Assembly: GCF_026242055.1 (NCBI RefSeq)
Contig: NZ_JAPJDL010000018.1
Coordinates: 124,001-188,000, forward strand
Origin: Lentzea sp. NEAU-D7
Lineage (GTDB): Bacteria; Actinomycetota; Actinomycetes; Mycobacteriales; Pseudonocardiaceae
Direction of reading: 5' to 3'
DNA length: 64,000 bases
The notes beneath the pieces were generated by a model. It worked only from the letters and a program-made list of their open reading frames with translations, did no database searches and was not told the DNA's origin. Of this stretch, positions 10,101-18,254 are shown one piece after another. Every line of letters starts with the position of its first letter. Position 1 is the stretch's first letter. The position numbers and the translations under genes are program-made.

Positions 10101-10477
10101 CGTTCCGGTGCGGTGGACACCGGACGGCGGGCGGGCGGCCGGTTCAGGTCGATCTCTTGGTAGCCGCGCAGCTCCTCGTCCAGCTCGCCGTAGTCGGCCA
10201 GCGCGGACTGCCAGGCAGCGGGACTCCGCATGGTCCACAGTTCGTACCGCGCGGTCCGCAGTACGTCGTCGAAACCGCTGATCCCGCGCTCCCGCGCGAA
10301 CGGGAAACCGCTGAACAGCGCCCACGCCTCGGTGACCGGCGCGCCCGGCAGCACCATCTGGGCGACGAACAGCCCGAACTCCGTGGTGAACATCTTCTGC
10401 ACGACGTCGCCAGGAATGCGGTAGGTGTCCGCCAGCGGCGCGGACATGGTGTGGAACAGCTGTCTCGAGCTCCGCAT
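7190..10477 (-). CDS. DinG/XPD-like Fe-S superfamily 2 helicase of the pPIWI-RE island
   Basis: 1095 residues. The ATG at 10477 shares one base with the previous stop (TGATG); a GTG sits at 10480. Walker A GIVGAGKSTL lies near residue 250 and Walker B VVVDEVDRVQ near 430. Between them four or more cysteines (SCALAALC, APCTRL, ACPFWSTCPRH) are spaced as in the Fe-S domain of XPD/DinG helicases. Motif VI is QVIGRLVRGG near residue 1020. The N-terminal 240 residues are an additional domain, probably the island-specific Z-type domain. The enzyme should unwind DNA or R-loops in 5'-3' direction, as in its family. Four-base overlap with the PIWI gene implies stoichiometric partnership. Confidence 0.85.
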   Translation of the reverse strand: MRSSRQLFHTMSAPLADTYRIPGDVVQKMFTTEFGLFVAQMVLPGAPVTEAWALFSGFPFARERGISGFDDVLRTARYELWTMRSPAAWQSALADYGELDEELRGYQEIDLNRPPARRPVSTAPERWSVYERLLREAAPFAGSGLRVAEPGPHTFVAGEELRAVTLPALDLPPPVGHRLDDPLRGEGKPVKIDKSALLATARDMDSTAYADWEGRLGRVSLLPLTGNRFAESETIDLDGLTHLLGIVGAGKSTLRDVLTVHAVTELGLRVTLVVGDVAEALKLIELFGTHGVRAAPVIGAGTRVRHAERLHRRLAGRGVPGVLGHVDAGFDHLGTSCALAALCGDDRPPPAYRHAPCTRLRPRGVKAGADARRACPFWSTCPRHHSAHELVAADVWVATPQSLVSTAVPWPQNAERIRFLELACRRSDIVVVDEVDRVQITLDSQFAPVNTLVGRGAVSWLDKVHAHKIGQLVDRARIPLSDNDVQAWSAAVNTACAATDRIYALLVRHHDLRQWLREGHFSAWLLYRRLVADRHPHTVGPGPDTLEAARDALLGELDRFRDNPFGERRSFPPANPSLVRLTSELLHATSLRRTRLELRDALAELTRVNGDVASREWLDRWAIRFEFTLLLSALEPKLALMTVMWPRVEAALNLDTALGFRVPDDYGPMIPEPPMGDVIGFQFLPEGRDDGGVVSGELRFFHCIGVGRDLLKAMVDLPEADNRPGPHVVLLSGSSWAGSSSRYHLDVPVRALLAPERAEIERIASDSDFRFAPVRNGKTHMRVSGTPLDDRPRALSGIVTRLAKSPDGHASVLEDELADIADDYRRRILLLVGSYEEAELVADLLHGMKRWREKVFRLVADDDEITEPGEHQAPVLRRGDVDTLAMTRADLLVAPLLAVERGHNILNEHRVAAIGSVFFLVRPSPRPDDLTLAVHAVNDWASRVRRDGRFRAMTASAGSLDEAGRVFRSAARAQWRRVVARSMTWRDLGDDRESVTWDLLVVIWQVIGRLVRGGVPARVVFVDAAFAPELAHGREDTAETSLLVSMHSVLDRYCSPKADPAIPAHERQLVRELYGPLWTALGRCLANATEGLHST

Positions 10478-11505
10478 CACGCCTCGTTCCGCTTTGCCGA
10501 ACCACCGGCCAGGTCCACCAGTTCCGAGTCGGCCACGAGCGTCGGCGCACCGGACAGGAGCCCGTCGAACACCGTCCGGTAGTCGGATCTCGCCCACAGG
10601 CGTTCCCCCGGTATGACCACGAGAGGGTTCTGGTCGCGCCATGCCGACCTGTCCACAGCGCGGGCAAGCAGTGCCGGGTCACCGTGGTCGAACGTCAGCA
10701 CGAGGCGGTGGCCGCCTTCAGGCCAGTCGATCCGCAGCCCCTCGGCTCCGCACGTCACCGCCGCGTCGTGGCTCCGGGCCAGCTCGACCACGGCCCGCTC
10801 CACCCGGCCGACACCACCGATCGTCCGTCGCGCCGCCTCGGCGAGCACCAAGCTTCCCGTCGCGGGCAGCAGCTCCGGTGGCTGTTCCGCCGCGGCGCAC
10901 GTCTCCCGTTCACAAACCCAGCCACCACCGACGAGCGGCACGGACGGCGCGTGGCAGGCCGTGCACCGGGCCACCTCGCCACGCCGGACGAGCGCCCTGG
11001 GAACGGGCCCGTAGAGACCGCGCACCAGGCGCCACGTGCGGCGGGCGACGCGGTCACCGGCGAAGGCGGTCACCACCTCGTCCGGCACGACCTGGTGCTC
11101 GGCCAGGAACAGTCGGCACTCCAGGTGGCGGTCCGGTGCGACGGTTGCGTCGAGGTGGTCTCGGATTGGATCGGATCGCACGGCGCTGCCGTCCTGCGCC
11201 CACTCCCGGCACAGCCCCGTCGGACGGGACCGCCGGACGTCCACCAGCAACCCGTCGCCGCCCAGGACCTCGTCGGGCAACCGCAACGGCCAGTCGGCCA
11301 GCGGCCGGGACCCGCACCACCCGACCAGGCCCGGCAGGCTGCGAGGTGGCCGCACACCGCGCGACAGGCACGTCAGGGTGAGCTGGTCCAGTGCGGACTG
11401 CGCGCGTTCCGGATAGGGCGTCGCGAAACCGGTTGCCGGGTCCGCTTCGTCGAGGTCCAGCACGGCCAGGGCAACCGCGTGCACCAGCGCGGCGTCGTCC
11501 GCCAT
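10477..11505 (-). CDS. Zinc-ribbon REase-type partner of the pPIWI-RE island
   Basis: 342 residues from the ATG at 11505, which overlaps the upstream stop (TGATG). A Cys4 knuckle is visible near residue 180: CTAC, then about 13 residues on WVCERETC. The C-terminal part reads LRIDWPEGG ... LVLTFDHGDPALLARAV, then NPLVVIPGE and a YRTVFDGLL end. Position, zinc ribbon and the final alpha/beta domain match the REase-like third component predicted for pPIWI-RE three-gene islands. I cannot point to a clean D-(E/Q)xK triad, so either the nuclease site is divergent or the protein is structural. Stop and start codons are shared on both sides, so the gene is an integral part of the operon. Confidence 0.6.
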   Translation of the reverse strand: MADDAALVHAVALAVLDLDEADPATGFATPYPERAQSALDQLTLTCLSRGVRPPRSLPGLVGWCGSRPLADWPLRLPDEVLGGDGLLVDVRRSRPTGLCREWAQDGSAVRSDPIRDHLDATVAPDRHLECRLFLAEHQVVPDEVVTAFAGDRVARRTWRLVRGLYGPVPRALVRRGEVARCTACHAPSVPLVGGGWVCERETCAAAEQPPELLPATGSLVLAEAARRTIGGVGRVERAVVELARSHDAAVTCGAEGLRIDWPEGGHRLVLTFDHGDPALLARAVDRSAWRDQNPLVVIPGERLWARSDYRTVFDGLLSGAPTLVADSELVDLAGGSAKRNEA

Positions 11506-13046
11506 CACTTCACGACCTCCGCCCGGCCGGCCGGGCACCACCGCACCACTTCGCAGGTGCGGCAACCGGGGCCGGGCCGTGCAGGGAACTCGTCGTCACC
11601 GTGCCACGGCGCGGCCAGCGACGTGATCACAGCCTCCGCCTCGGCGCGGGTAGCGGCATCTCGCACGTCGTAGATCCGCAGGTCGTTGCCCTCCGGGTGG
11701 AGCAGTTCGAGCTCGACTCTGGGATGTGGACCGGTGTCGCGGATCGCGCCTCGACCGAGCAGCACGATGGCCAGGGCGAGCTGCGGAATCTCCGACAGCG
11801 TTTGAAACACCCGGTCCGGGTCCACACGAGTGGTCTTGAGCTCTCGCCAGACCAGGGAGTCGCCGTCCCGGTAGAGCAGGTCGGGTTTCGCGATCACGAC
11901 GACGTCGGCGGCGGTGTCGTCGAATGTGAGAACAGGTTCGATGCGGAGTTCCGCCGGCTCCAGCGAGAGCGGGCACACCTCCGCGTGGTGCCGCAGCATC
12001 GCCGTGCCGGCCGCGATCTCGCGGGCGGGCAGCTCACGGTCCGGCCACGTGTCCGGCACGTCGGGAACGCAGACAGCACCAGACCGGTGACGGTGCTCGA
12101 CGTAAGCGTGCACGGCCCGGCCCCGTTCGGCGGCAGGACCGCGCTCGAACGCCGGCGCCTTCGGAAGTCGCAGCCGCCCCAGGTGGTCTCGTGCCGGGCA
12201 CTCGCGGTACTTGCGGGCGTTGGTGACGGACCACGTGCGGCGCGGCCGGCTTCGGTCCGCGATGCCGAGCACGCCAGGGGTCTCGATCCGTTCCGGGCAG
12301 ATCGCCCGGAACCGGCACGCCACGCACGGCTCACCCGGCCGATACTCATCACCGTCCACGGCGTTCCTGAGCGCATCCCGGCCGTGCTCGCGGTAGTGGT
12401 CGAGCGCCTCCGCGCGCGTCCGGTCGTACAGCAGGGCGGCCTCGCCGGCCAGACAGGAGAACTCCCTGATCCGCACTCGTTCGGGCGCGGGCTCGCCGCT
12501 CGCTGCCACGAACGCCGCGACGGCAAGCTCCCCCGCGCCGCGCTTCCCGTTGCGAAAGCCGATCATCCTCAGCTCGTTGACACCATCGGCGGTCCGGAAC
12601 CTCCTGCCCCAGGCGTTGATCTCGTAGTGCCGGACGCCCCGCTGGTCAGGCTCAGCCAACCTGACGACCTGCTGCCACGGCGTGCGGACGGGCATGGCCT
12701 CGTCACCGTCGAACGCGTCGAGGTAGCCCGCGACCGCGTGTCTGGTCCACTCCGCGATCCCGTCGTGGTTGCGCCGGCCCCACGTAGGAGCGAGCGCTCT
12801 GTGCACGGCCTCGGCAGAGTGAACACCGTCGAATTCGACGAGGTCGAGCGCTGCCATGAACGGACCGAGCGGAAAATCGTTGAGCGTGGAGTGCTTCGGC
12901 CTTTCGTCGGTGGTACGCAGCCCGCGGCGGGCTTTCAGCGCTTCCGACATGGGGCAGCGGAATTCGGTGGAGCCGGCACTCGCGACCGAAACCACGATTT
13001 TCTGCGGACTACCCGAAATCCCCTCCGGCAGGTGCCAGCGTCCCAC
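11505..13046 (-). CDS. Tandem Cas4/RecB-like PD-(D/E)XK nuclease with two Cys clusters
   Basis: 513 residues, first gene of the coupled operon. The second half is a full Cas4/AddB-like domain: a CP motif in ARKYRECPARDHL, GRAVHAYVEH, the nuclease core AKPDLLYRDGDSLVWRELKTT (D ... ExK), an IPQLALA helix (QxxxA-like) and a terminal CRTCEVVRWCP. One upstream Cys plus Cx2Cx5C is the Fe-S ligand set of Cas4 and AddB. The first half repeats the layout with FRCPMSEALKARR and CVACRFRAICPERI, but its catalytic motif is not obvious, suggesting a duplicated, degenerate copy. Cas4-type exonucleases trim DNA ends. In this operon it could generate guide or substrate strands; that is inference. Confidence 0.75.
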   Translation of the reverse strand: MGRWHLPEGISGSPQKIVVSVASAGSTEFRCPMSEALKARRGLRTTDERPKHSTLNDFPLGPFMAALDLVEFDGVHSAEAVHRALAPTWGRRNHDGIAEWTRHAVAGYLDAFDGDEAMPVRTPWQQVVRLAEPDQRGVRHYEINAWGRRFRTADGVNELRMIGFRNGKRGAGELAVAAFVAASGEPAPERVRIREFSCLAGEAALLYDRTRAEALDHYREHGRDALRNAVDGDEYRPGEPCVACRFRAICPERIETPGVLGIADRSRPRRTWSVTNARKYRECPARDHLGRLRLPKAPAFERGPAAERGRAVHAYVEHRHRSGAVCVPDVPDTWPDRELPAREIAAGTAMLRHHAEVCPLSLEPAELRIEPVLTFDDTAADVVVIAKPDLLYRDGDSLVWRELKTTRVDPDRVFQTLSEIPQLALAIVLLGRGAIRDTGPHPRVELELLHPEGNDLRIYDVRDAATRAEAEAVITSLAAPWHGDDEFPARPGPGCRTCEVVRWCPAGRAEVVK

Positions 13047-13175
13047 GCGCTCTCCTCTCCCCCGTCGGCCGGGATCATGTCAGAGACGCGCTACTCCGCT
13101 GGGGTGAACCTTGTAACAGGACAGGCTTTTGCTCCACTATCGGACACAGGTGGGCTTTGACGCGAGGGGTGATTC
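13047..13175. promoter_or_regulatory. Divergent promoter region between the pPIWI-RE operon and the kinase gene
   Basis: 129 bases separate the minus-strand nuclease start (13046) from the kinase GTG (13176). The kinase has a GAGGGG ribosome site. Nothing here matches a canonical -35/-10 pair clearly, but both transcription units must start in or next to this interval. Confidence 0.5.
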
Positions 13176-14075
13176 GTGAAGGTCGGCACCGTGCTTGGTG
13201 ATCGTTTCCACTTGACCGGGCCGCTGGGCGCTGGTGGCATGGGGCGCCTATTCCGTGCTATCGACCTCGAATGCGATGTCGAGGTCGCGGTGAAGGTGTT
13301 ACCGCCCAGGTTTTTCCATTCCGAAACCTGGTATGCCGAGAACGGCCAGAAGCTGGCGGCCGAGGGAGACATCGGCCGGCAACTGCACGACGTGGACGGG
13401 ACACCCGTCGTGCATCTGATCGGCGCACACGGTGAACTGTCCTATGTGGTCATGGAGATCATCGAAGGCGTATCGCTCACCGAACTGATCGACCGCAACA
13501 GGTCGATCAAGCGGCGCGCGGCGGTGGCGATCGCCTGTCAGTTGGGTGAGATCCTGGACGCGGTGCACCACCGCGGTTTCGTGCACCGGGACGTCAAGAA
13601 CGACAACGTCAAGGTCGATCCACGTGGTCGCGTGTACCTGCTCGACTTCGGGATCGCAAAGCACATCGACGCAGAGAACAAGTTCGGGGGGACGCACGGC
13701 TACGCGCCGTACGAACAGGTGAGACACAAGAAATTGACATTCCAGAGTGACATCTACGCCCTGGGATGCCTGGTGTGCCAGATGGTCGCGAACCGCCTGC
13801 CGTTCCTCGAAGAGGACGACTGGAACGTCGGTGAGGTGCCCGTAGAGGTGCCGGCTCGGGTACTTCACCGCCTGGGGCCTGATCTCGCGGCGGTGGTGCT
13901 GCGCATGATCGACCGGGACCTCACCCGGAGGTTCGCCACGATGGCAGAAGCGGTGCGGCACTTGAGCAGACTTCTACCACCGCCTGGCTCCCCACCGGAT
14001 CCCCAGGCCCTTGATCCCGATCCCGAAGCGTGGCTTCGCGCCAACCCGTTGCGCATTCCGCTGACCGGTGGCTAA
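13176..14075 (+). CDS. Cytosolic Hanks-type Ser/Thr protein kinase
   Basis: 299 residues from a GTG preceded by GAGGGG. It is essentially only a kinase domain: glycine loop GPLGAGGMG near residue 15, VAVKVL lysine, catalytic loop HRDVKNDN near 140, DFG as LLDFGIAK, and the P+1 region GTHGYAPYEQ. All catalytic residues are present, so it should be active. There is no transmembrane segment or PASTA domain; the tail is proline-rich. It is transcribed away from the pPIWI-RE operon and could sense or signal infection, as some phage-defence kinases do, or regulate the neighbouring AfsR-like protein, a class known to be kinase-controlled. Its 3' end overlaps the convergent regulator gene by four bases. 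Confidence 0.85.
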   Translation: MKVGTVLGDRFHLTGPLGAGGMGRLFRAIDLECDVEVAVKVLPPRFFHSETWYAENGQKLAAEGDIGRQLHDVDGTPVVHLIGAHGELSYVVMEIIEGVSLTELIDRNRSIKRRAAVAIACQLGEILDAVHHRGFVHRDVKNDNVKVDPRGRVYLLDFGIAKHIDAENKFGGTHGYAPYEQVRHKKLTFQSDIYALGCLVCQMVANRLPFLEEDDWNVGEVPVEVPARVLHRLGPDLAAVVLRMIDRDLTRRFATMAEAVRHLSRLLPPPGSPPDPQALDPDPEAWLRANPLRIPLTGG

Positions 14076-16807
14076 GGAGTCGTGAGCTGACGCAGCCTGT
14101 CGAGAAGGTCCTTGTCGTCGGGTGACGACTTCACGAACTCCTCCAGCAGTCCCTCCAACAGGTCTTGTGCCCGTTGCCAGGCCTTCCGCGCTCCGGCCGG
14201 ATCACCGGCCCCGTCGAGTGCGTGGCCGAGCACTTCGCGGACTCGGGCCTCGTTCAGCAAGGCGCCGGTGCGGCGATACTCGTCGGCGGCCTGTTCCGCC
14301 GGGGTCACGGCCTCGGCGGGGTGGCCGAGTTCGAGGTGGCAACTCGCAACCGTTCGCCTCGCCGCGGCCAGCCCGTACCCGTCACTGGCGGTCTGCACCG
14401 CGCGCTGTGCGAAGGAAAGCGCCTGTTCGGGATACCCGGTCTCCAGGAGCACACCGGCCATACCCGATGCCGCGTAAGCGATGCCTCGGTGATCACCAAC
14501 GGCCTCGTAGGTCCGGAGTGCGACGCTGTAGTGCTCAGTCGCGGCACCCATGTCCTTGCGGCTTTCGTGGATTGCACCGAGGATCTGGTGACTGTGCGCC
14601 TCGCCGACGACGTTGCCGGCTTTCCGCTCCAGCGCGATCGACTCGCGCACGACGGCCATCGCACGGTTCAGGTCGTTCAACTTGCGGCGGGTCGCACCGA
14701 GCTGCCGGTGCACCGCCGCCCGGTAGCGGGGCTCGGTGGTGCCGGCAGCCGTCTCCGTCGCGTCGGACAGGAACTTCTCCGACTCCTTCCAATGGCCGCG
14801 CTGGCGCTGGTACAGGACGAGCACAAGTGCGAGTTTCCATTGGTAGGACTGGTAGTTCCGATAGGCGGGGTGTCTCAGCACCGACGTGAAGACGCCGTAT
14901 TCAGCGTCGAACCACGCCATGGCCTTTTCCTTGGAGAACGCCGGCACCTCGAGAGCCGGAGGTGGTGCCGTGTCGGGGAACTCGCGTTCCGATTCGAGCG
15001 CCAGATCAGCAGCTCTCCCGACCCAGAAGAGGTGATCGAGGACCCGCGTCCGCGCGGTGCCCAGAGCCGTGCCGGTCAATTCCGACTCGGCCTGGCGCGC
15101 GGCGAAGAGACGCAGCTCGTCGTGCAGTGCGAACCGGTCCTCCTCGACCTCGTCGACGAGGTGGCTTTCCGTCAGCTCGTCCATCCACGTTCTGAGCTCG
15201 ACCGGCGGTAGACCGGTCAGGAAACTCAGCGCGGCCGCGCCGATGACCGGCCCGGGGTGCACGCCGAGCAGGTGGAAGACATCGGTCGCGACCGGCGACA
15301 GAGCCCGATACGACCACGTGATCACCGTCTCCAGCCTGATCGACCGGTTCTTCGGCACGGGTGCGTCGAGCAGTGCAGACGTGTCGTGGAGTTCCTTCAG
15401 GATCGTGTTCAGGCGGTGCTTCTTGCGCTGCTGAGCGCGGGCCGCGACGATCGAGATCGACAAGGGCAGCCCACCGCACACGGCGACGAGTTCCTCAGCC
15501 GCCTGCCACTCGTCGTTGACTCGCCTGTCGTCGATCAGGTCACGCAACATCGCGAGCCCTGCTCGTACCGTCAACCGCTCCACGGAGACCTCCTTGCCGC
15601 TTCCGGCGGAGCCGATCCCCGGCATCCGCCGCCGGCTGGTGACGACGGCGGCGCACCGCGGTCCGGCGGGCAACAGCGGTTCGACCTGGCCGTGGTCGAA
15701 CGCGTTGTCCAGGACGATGAGGACAGCCCGGTCCGCCAGCAGGCTTCGGTACTGACCGACGAGGTCGTCGGCCGGCGTGGCGCCGAGCGCCCGGACGAAC
15801 GACCTGAGCAGGCGATCGGTCGGCACGGGGTCGTGCTCGTCGAACCCGCGCAGGTCGCCGTGGAGCACACCGTCCGGAAAGGCGCCGAGTGAGCGGTGCG
15901 CCCACCACAGGGCCAGTTGGGTCTTCCCGACGCCCGCCGGGCCGACGACCGCGACGACATGCGCCCTACCGGCGAGCAGCCAGTCCAATTGTGCCAGCTC
16001 GTGCTCCCGTCCGTGCAGAACCTCGACGGCCCGAGGCAACTGGTTCGGCCTGAGTGGACCGGGCACGTCAACCTCGGGCGCGGCGCGGGCGTCCGCGACG
16101 GCTTTCCTCACCAGACAAGCGAAATTCGCCGGTATCGTCTCCGCAGCCTTGCGTCGGCGCAGGGCGAACTCGGCTGCGACCCGCTCGACTTCGCCATCGT
16201 TGCCCAGGTGCACGAGTGCTCGTATCAATGCCTCGAAGACCTCGACGTCACGCGGCCACCGGCTCATCGCCTCGCGTGCGACTGTCAGGGCCTCATCTGC
16301 CAGGACGCAGTCCAGGTTCGCTGCGATGAGGTCCAAACAGGCTCTGCGGTGCCGGTTCCTCAGGTCCACGGCCAGGTCCTCGAGGTGCGCCTGCCCGACG
16401 TTGGCCAGTGGTTCGCCCGGTCGCCACAGGTCCACGGCTTCACGCAGCGCACGTCGTCGTTCTTCACCTCCGGATGCCTGTGCTCGCGCGAACAGCTTCC
16501 TGAACCGCCAGTAGTCGACACGCTCGCGGTCGAGGACCAGGCGCACCGGGCCGCGTTCCTCCGGCAGCACTTGGTCTCCGACGAGCTTCCGCAGGTCGCG
16601 GACGTAGTTCCGGATCGTCGCCGGTGCCAGCGAGACCGGAGATCCGCCGAGCAGTTCGGTCAGCCGCTGCCGACCCACAGTGCGCTGGGAAGCGAGCGCG
16701 AGCGCCGCCAGCAAGGCACGGGTGCGGTCCGTCAGCGGCTGTTCGACACCGCCTTTGAACAGTGCCACCGGCCCTAGAACCTGTACGTGGATACCGTTGT
16801 CCTCCAT
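14072..16807 (-). CDS. AfsR/SARP-like regulator (OmpR-type HTH, BTAD, NB-ARC, TPR)
   Basis: 911 residues from the ATG at 16807. Residues 1-95 resemble the winged helix of SARP regulators (VQVLGPVALF opening). A BTAD domain follows (YWRFRKLFARA, EALIRALVHLG). The STAND ATPase has Walker A GPAGVGKTQLAL near residue 300 and VLIVLDNAF, with a GLPLSI element near 430. TPR-like helices fill the last 250 residues (AIHESRKDMGAATEHY and similar). Such proteins activate secondary-metabolite or neighbouring genes; AfsR itself is phosphorylated by Ser/Thr kinases, and here a kinase gene is adjacent and convergent. The GT-like gene is divergent across a 120-base gap and is a likely target. Confidence 0.85.
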   Translation of the reverse strand: MEDNGIHVQVLGPVALFKGGVEQPLTDRTRALLAALALASQRTVGRQRLTELLGGSPVSLAPATIRNYVRDLRKLVGDQVLPEERGPVRLVLDRERVDYWRFRKLFARAQASGGEERRRALREAVDLWRPGEPLANVGQAHLEDLAVDLRNRHRRACLDLIAANLDCVLADEALTVAREAMSRWPRDVEVFEALIRALVHLGNDGEVERVAAEFALRRRKAAETIPANFACLVRKAVADARAAPEVDVPGPLRPNQLPRAVEVLHGREHELAQLDWLLAGRAHVVAVVGPAGVGKTQLALWWAHRSLGAFPDGVLHGDLRGFDEHDPVPTDRLLRSFVRALGATPADDLVGQYRSLLADRAVLIVLDNAFDHGQVEPLLPAGPRCAAVVTSRRRMPGIGSAGSGKEVSVERLTVRAGLAMLRDLIDDRRVNDEWQAAEELVAVCGGLPLSISIVAARAQQRKKHRLNTILKELHDTSALLDAPVPKNRSIRLETVITWSYRALSPVATDVFHLLGVHPGPVIGAAALSFLTGLPPVELRTWMDELTESHLVDEVEEDRFALHDELRLFAARQAESELTGTALGTARTRVLDHLFWVGRAADLALESEREFPDTAPPPALEVPAFSKEKAMAWFDAEYGVFTSVLRHPAYRNYQSYQWKLALVLVLYQRQRGHWKESEKFLSDATETAAGTTEPRYRAAVHRQLGATRRKLNDLNRAMAVVRESIALERKAGNVVGEAHSHQILGAIHESRKDMGAATEHYSVALRTYEAVGDHRGIAYAASGMAGVLLETGYPEQALSFAQRAVQTASDGYGLAAARRTVASCHLELGHPAEAVTPAEQAADEYRRTGALLNEARVREVLGHALDGAGDPAGARKAWQRAQDLLEGLLEEFVKSSPDDKDLLDRLRQLTTP

Positions 16808-16927
16808 CACCGCCAGTGAAGCAGAACCGAACTTCGAAGCCGCTTTTCCACACGACTTCCACACGATCGACACACGTTCGCCGGAGACGCTTTCGCCGTC
16901 CTGGTCGAACGGAGAACGGGAGGTCGG

Positions 16928-18079
16928 ATGGCGACGAGGAACTGGACACGAGCACCCGTCGAACAGACATGCGCAGTGCGGCGGGTGGTCCTCGCGGTCG
17001 TGCACACGGTGGCCTCGGGCCGACGGGTGCTGGACGCACTCTCGGTCATCGAGAGCGAGCCGGAGGTGCAGGTGGTCTTCACGAGTCCGCCGGACGCCGT
17101 CGGCAGCGGGGTCGAGGAGTTCCTGGACAAGGAGGCCGCGCTGACCATCCCGTGGCGCGACGCGGCCGACGGGCGGTTCGACCTCGTGGTGGCGGCGTCG
17201 AGCCGAGCAGTCGGCGACCTCGGTGGCGGTCCGGTCCTGCTGCTGCCGGACGTGGCGCCGCGCGGGGCATTTCCCGACGTGCCGGGGTACGACGGGCTCG
17301 GCGGCATCATGCAGGCCTTAAGGCGCCCTTGCGGCACCGCGCACCCTTTGTCCGTGGTCGCGCTTGCCCATCGCGAGCAGCACCGGTTGTTGTGCGATCT
17401 GTGTCCGGGCGCCTCCCGGCACACCGTTGTGGCGGGAGACATGGGCTTCGACCGGCTGGTGGCGAGTCTGCCCCACCGCACGCACTACCGGACCGCACTC
17501 GGCGCCGGCGCGGCCGGGCGAGTGGTGCTGGTGAGCTCAGGACGCGGGCCGCAGTCGCTGTTCGGGCGGTCTCCGGAGTTGCTCGACCGACTCGTCACGG
17601 AGCTCCCCGGTCACCTCGTGGTCTGCCACCTGCACCCGGACGTGTGGGACGTGCACGGCCACCGCCAAATCCTGTCCTGGACGTCGGCCGTTCGGCGGGC
17701 CGGCCTCGTGATGATTCCGCCCGACGTCGACTGGCGAATTCCCCTTGTGGCCGCCGACCTGGTGATCGGCGACCACGGCCCTGTGACGACCTACGCGGCG
17801 GCGGTTGGCAAACCGGTCGCCCTTGCCCTGCCCACACCGTTGGTGACCACAGCGATTCCGGTGCTGAACCCGTCACAACCACTGCGCGACCAGATCGACG
17901 AGCTCGCCCCACCGGTGACCGCGCAGGCTGCCATCGACCGTGTCACCTCAATGCCGCACCGCGCTGCCACTGTTCTTCGCACGACTTACAGCCGTGCGAT
18001 GCGCCTGCCTGACCTGGGCGCACCCCCGGTCTGCCGACCAGTCCCGGTAGACAGGTTCATCACCTCGTGGTCCGTGTGA
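16928..18079 (+). CDS. GT-B/CDP-glycerol-transferase-like protein, function unknown
   Basis: 383 residues from the ATG at 16928 with GGGAGG upstream. The N-terminal domain has RRVVLAVVHTVASGRRVLDAL and a FDLVVAASS strand; the C-terminal domain has VVCHLHPDVWD and the segment VIGDHGPVTTYAAAVGKPVAL near residue 285. This resembles the donor-site region of CDP-glycerol or UDP-sugar transferases with GT-B fold. No signal peptide or membrane segment is seen. It is divergent from the AfsR-like regulator and probably controlled by it. The substrate cannot be inferred from the sequence. Confidence 0.65.
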   Translation: MATRNWTRAPVEQTCAVRRVVLAVVHTVASGRRVLDALSVIESEPEVQVVFTSPPDAVGSGVEEFLDKEAALTIPWRDAADGRFDLVVAASSRAVGDLGGGPVLLLPDVAPRGAFPDVPGYDGLGGIMQALRRPCGTAHPLSVVALAHREQHRLLCDLCPGASRHTVVAGDMGFDRLVASLPHRTHYRTALGAGAAGRVVLVSSGRGPQSLFGRSPELLDRLVTELPGHLVVCHLHPDVWDVHGHRQILSWTSAVRRAGLVMIPPDVDWRIPLVAADLVIGDHGPVTTYAAAVGKPVALALPTPLVTTAIPVLNPSQPLRDQIDELAPPVTAQAAIDRVTSMPHRAATVLRTTYSRAMRLPDLGAPPVCRPVPVDRFITSWSV

Positions 18080-18104
18080 CCACGACTTCCAGAAAGAGAG
18101 AGAC

Positions 18105-18176
18105 ATGTCGAACACGAAGCTGTCCTCCGTCCGCCTCGGCCGGGGCGGGGGCACTGGCGACAGTCGCGGCCGCTGA
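18105..18176 (+). pseudogene. Short frame, possibly frame-shifted exported peptide
   Basis: An ATG at 18105 with an AGAGAGA ribosome site opens a 23-codon frame (begins MSNTKLSSVRLG). In the +1-shifted frame the sequence continues AGALATVAAAEFLLAGGS, which looks like the hydrophobic core of a signal peptide. The simplest reading is a small exported protein broken by a frameshift, but a genuine 23-residue peptide is possible. Strong terminator hairpins begin 11 bases after the stop. Confidence 0.2.
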
Positions 18177-18186
18177 GTTCCTGCTC

Positions 18187-18254
18187 GCGGGAGGTTCGAC
18201 CGCGAACCTCCCGCAGTTTCACACCCGGCACACCTGGCGTCAGGCGTGCCGGGT
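18187..18254 (+). terminator. Two consecutive strong hairpins
   Basis: First hairpin 18187-18214: 12-bp perfect arms (GCGGGAGGTTCG) around a four-base loop. Second hairpin 18223-18254: ACCCGGCAC/GTGCCGGGT arms with an inner CCTG/CAGG stem. They end the transcript of the GT-like gene. There is no long T-tract, as is usual in actinomycetes. Confidence 0.6.

Noticed and set aside
18105..18176. RiPP precursor peptide next to a glycosyltransferase-like gene
   Set aside because: No modifying enzyme typical of RiPPs nearby and no leader/core pattern; a frame-shifted signal peptide explains the sequence better.
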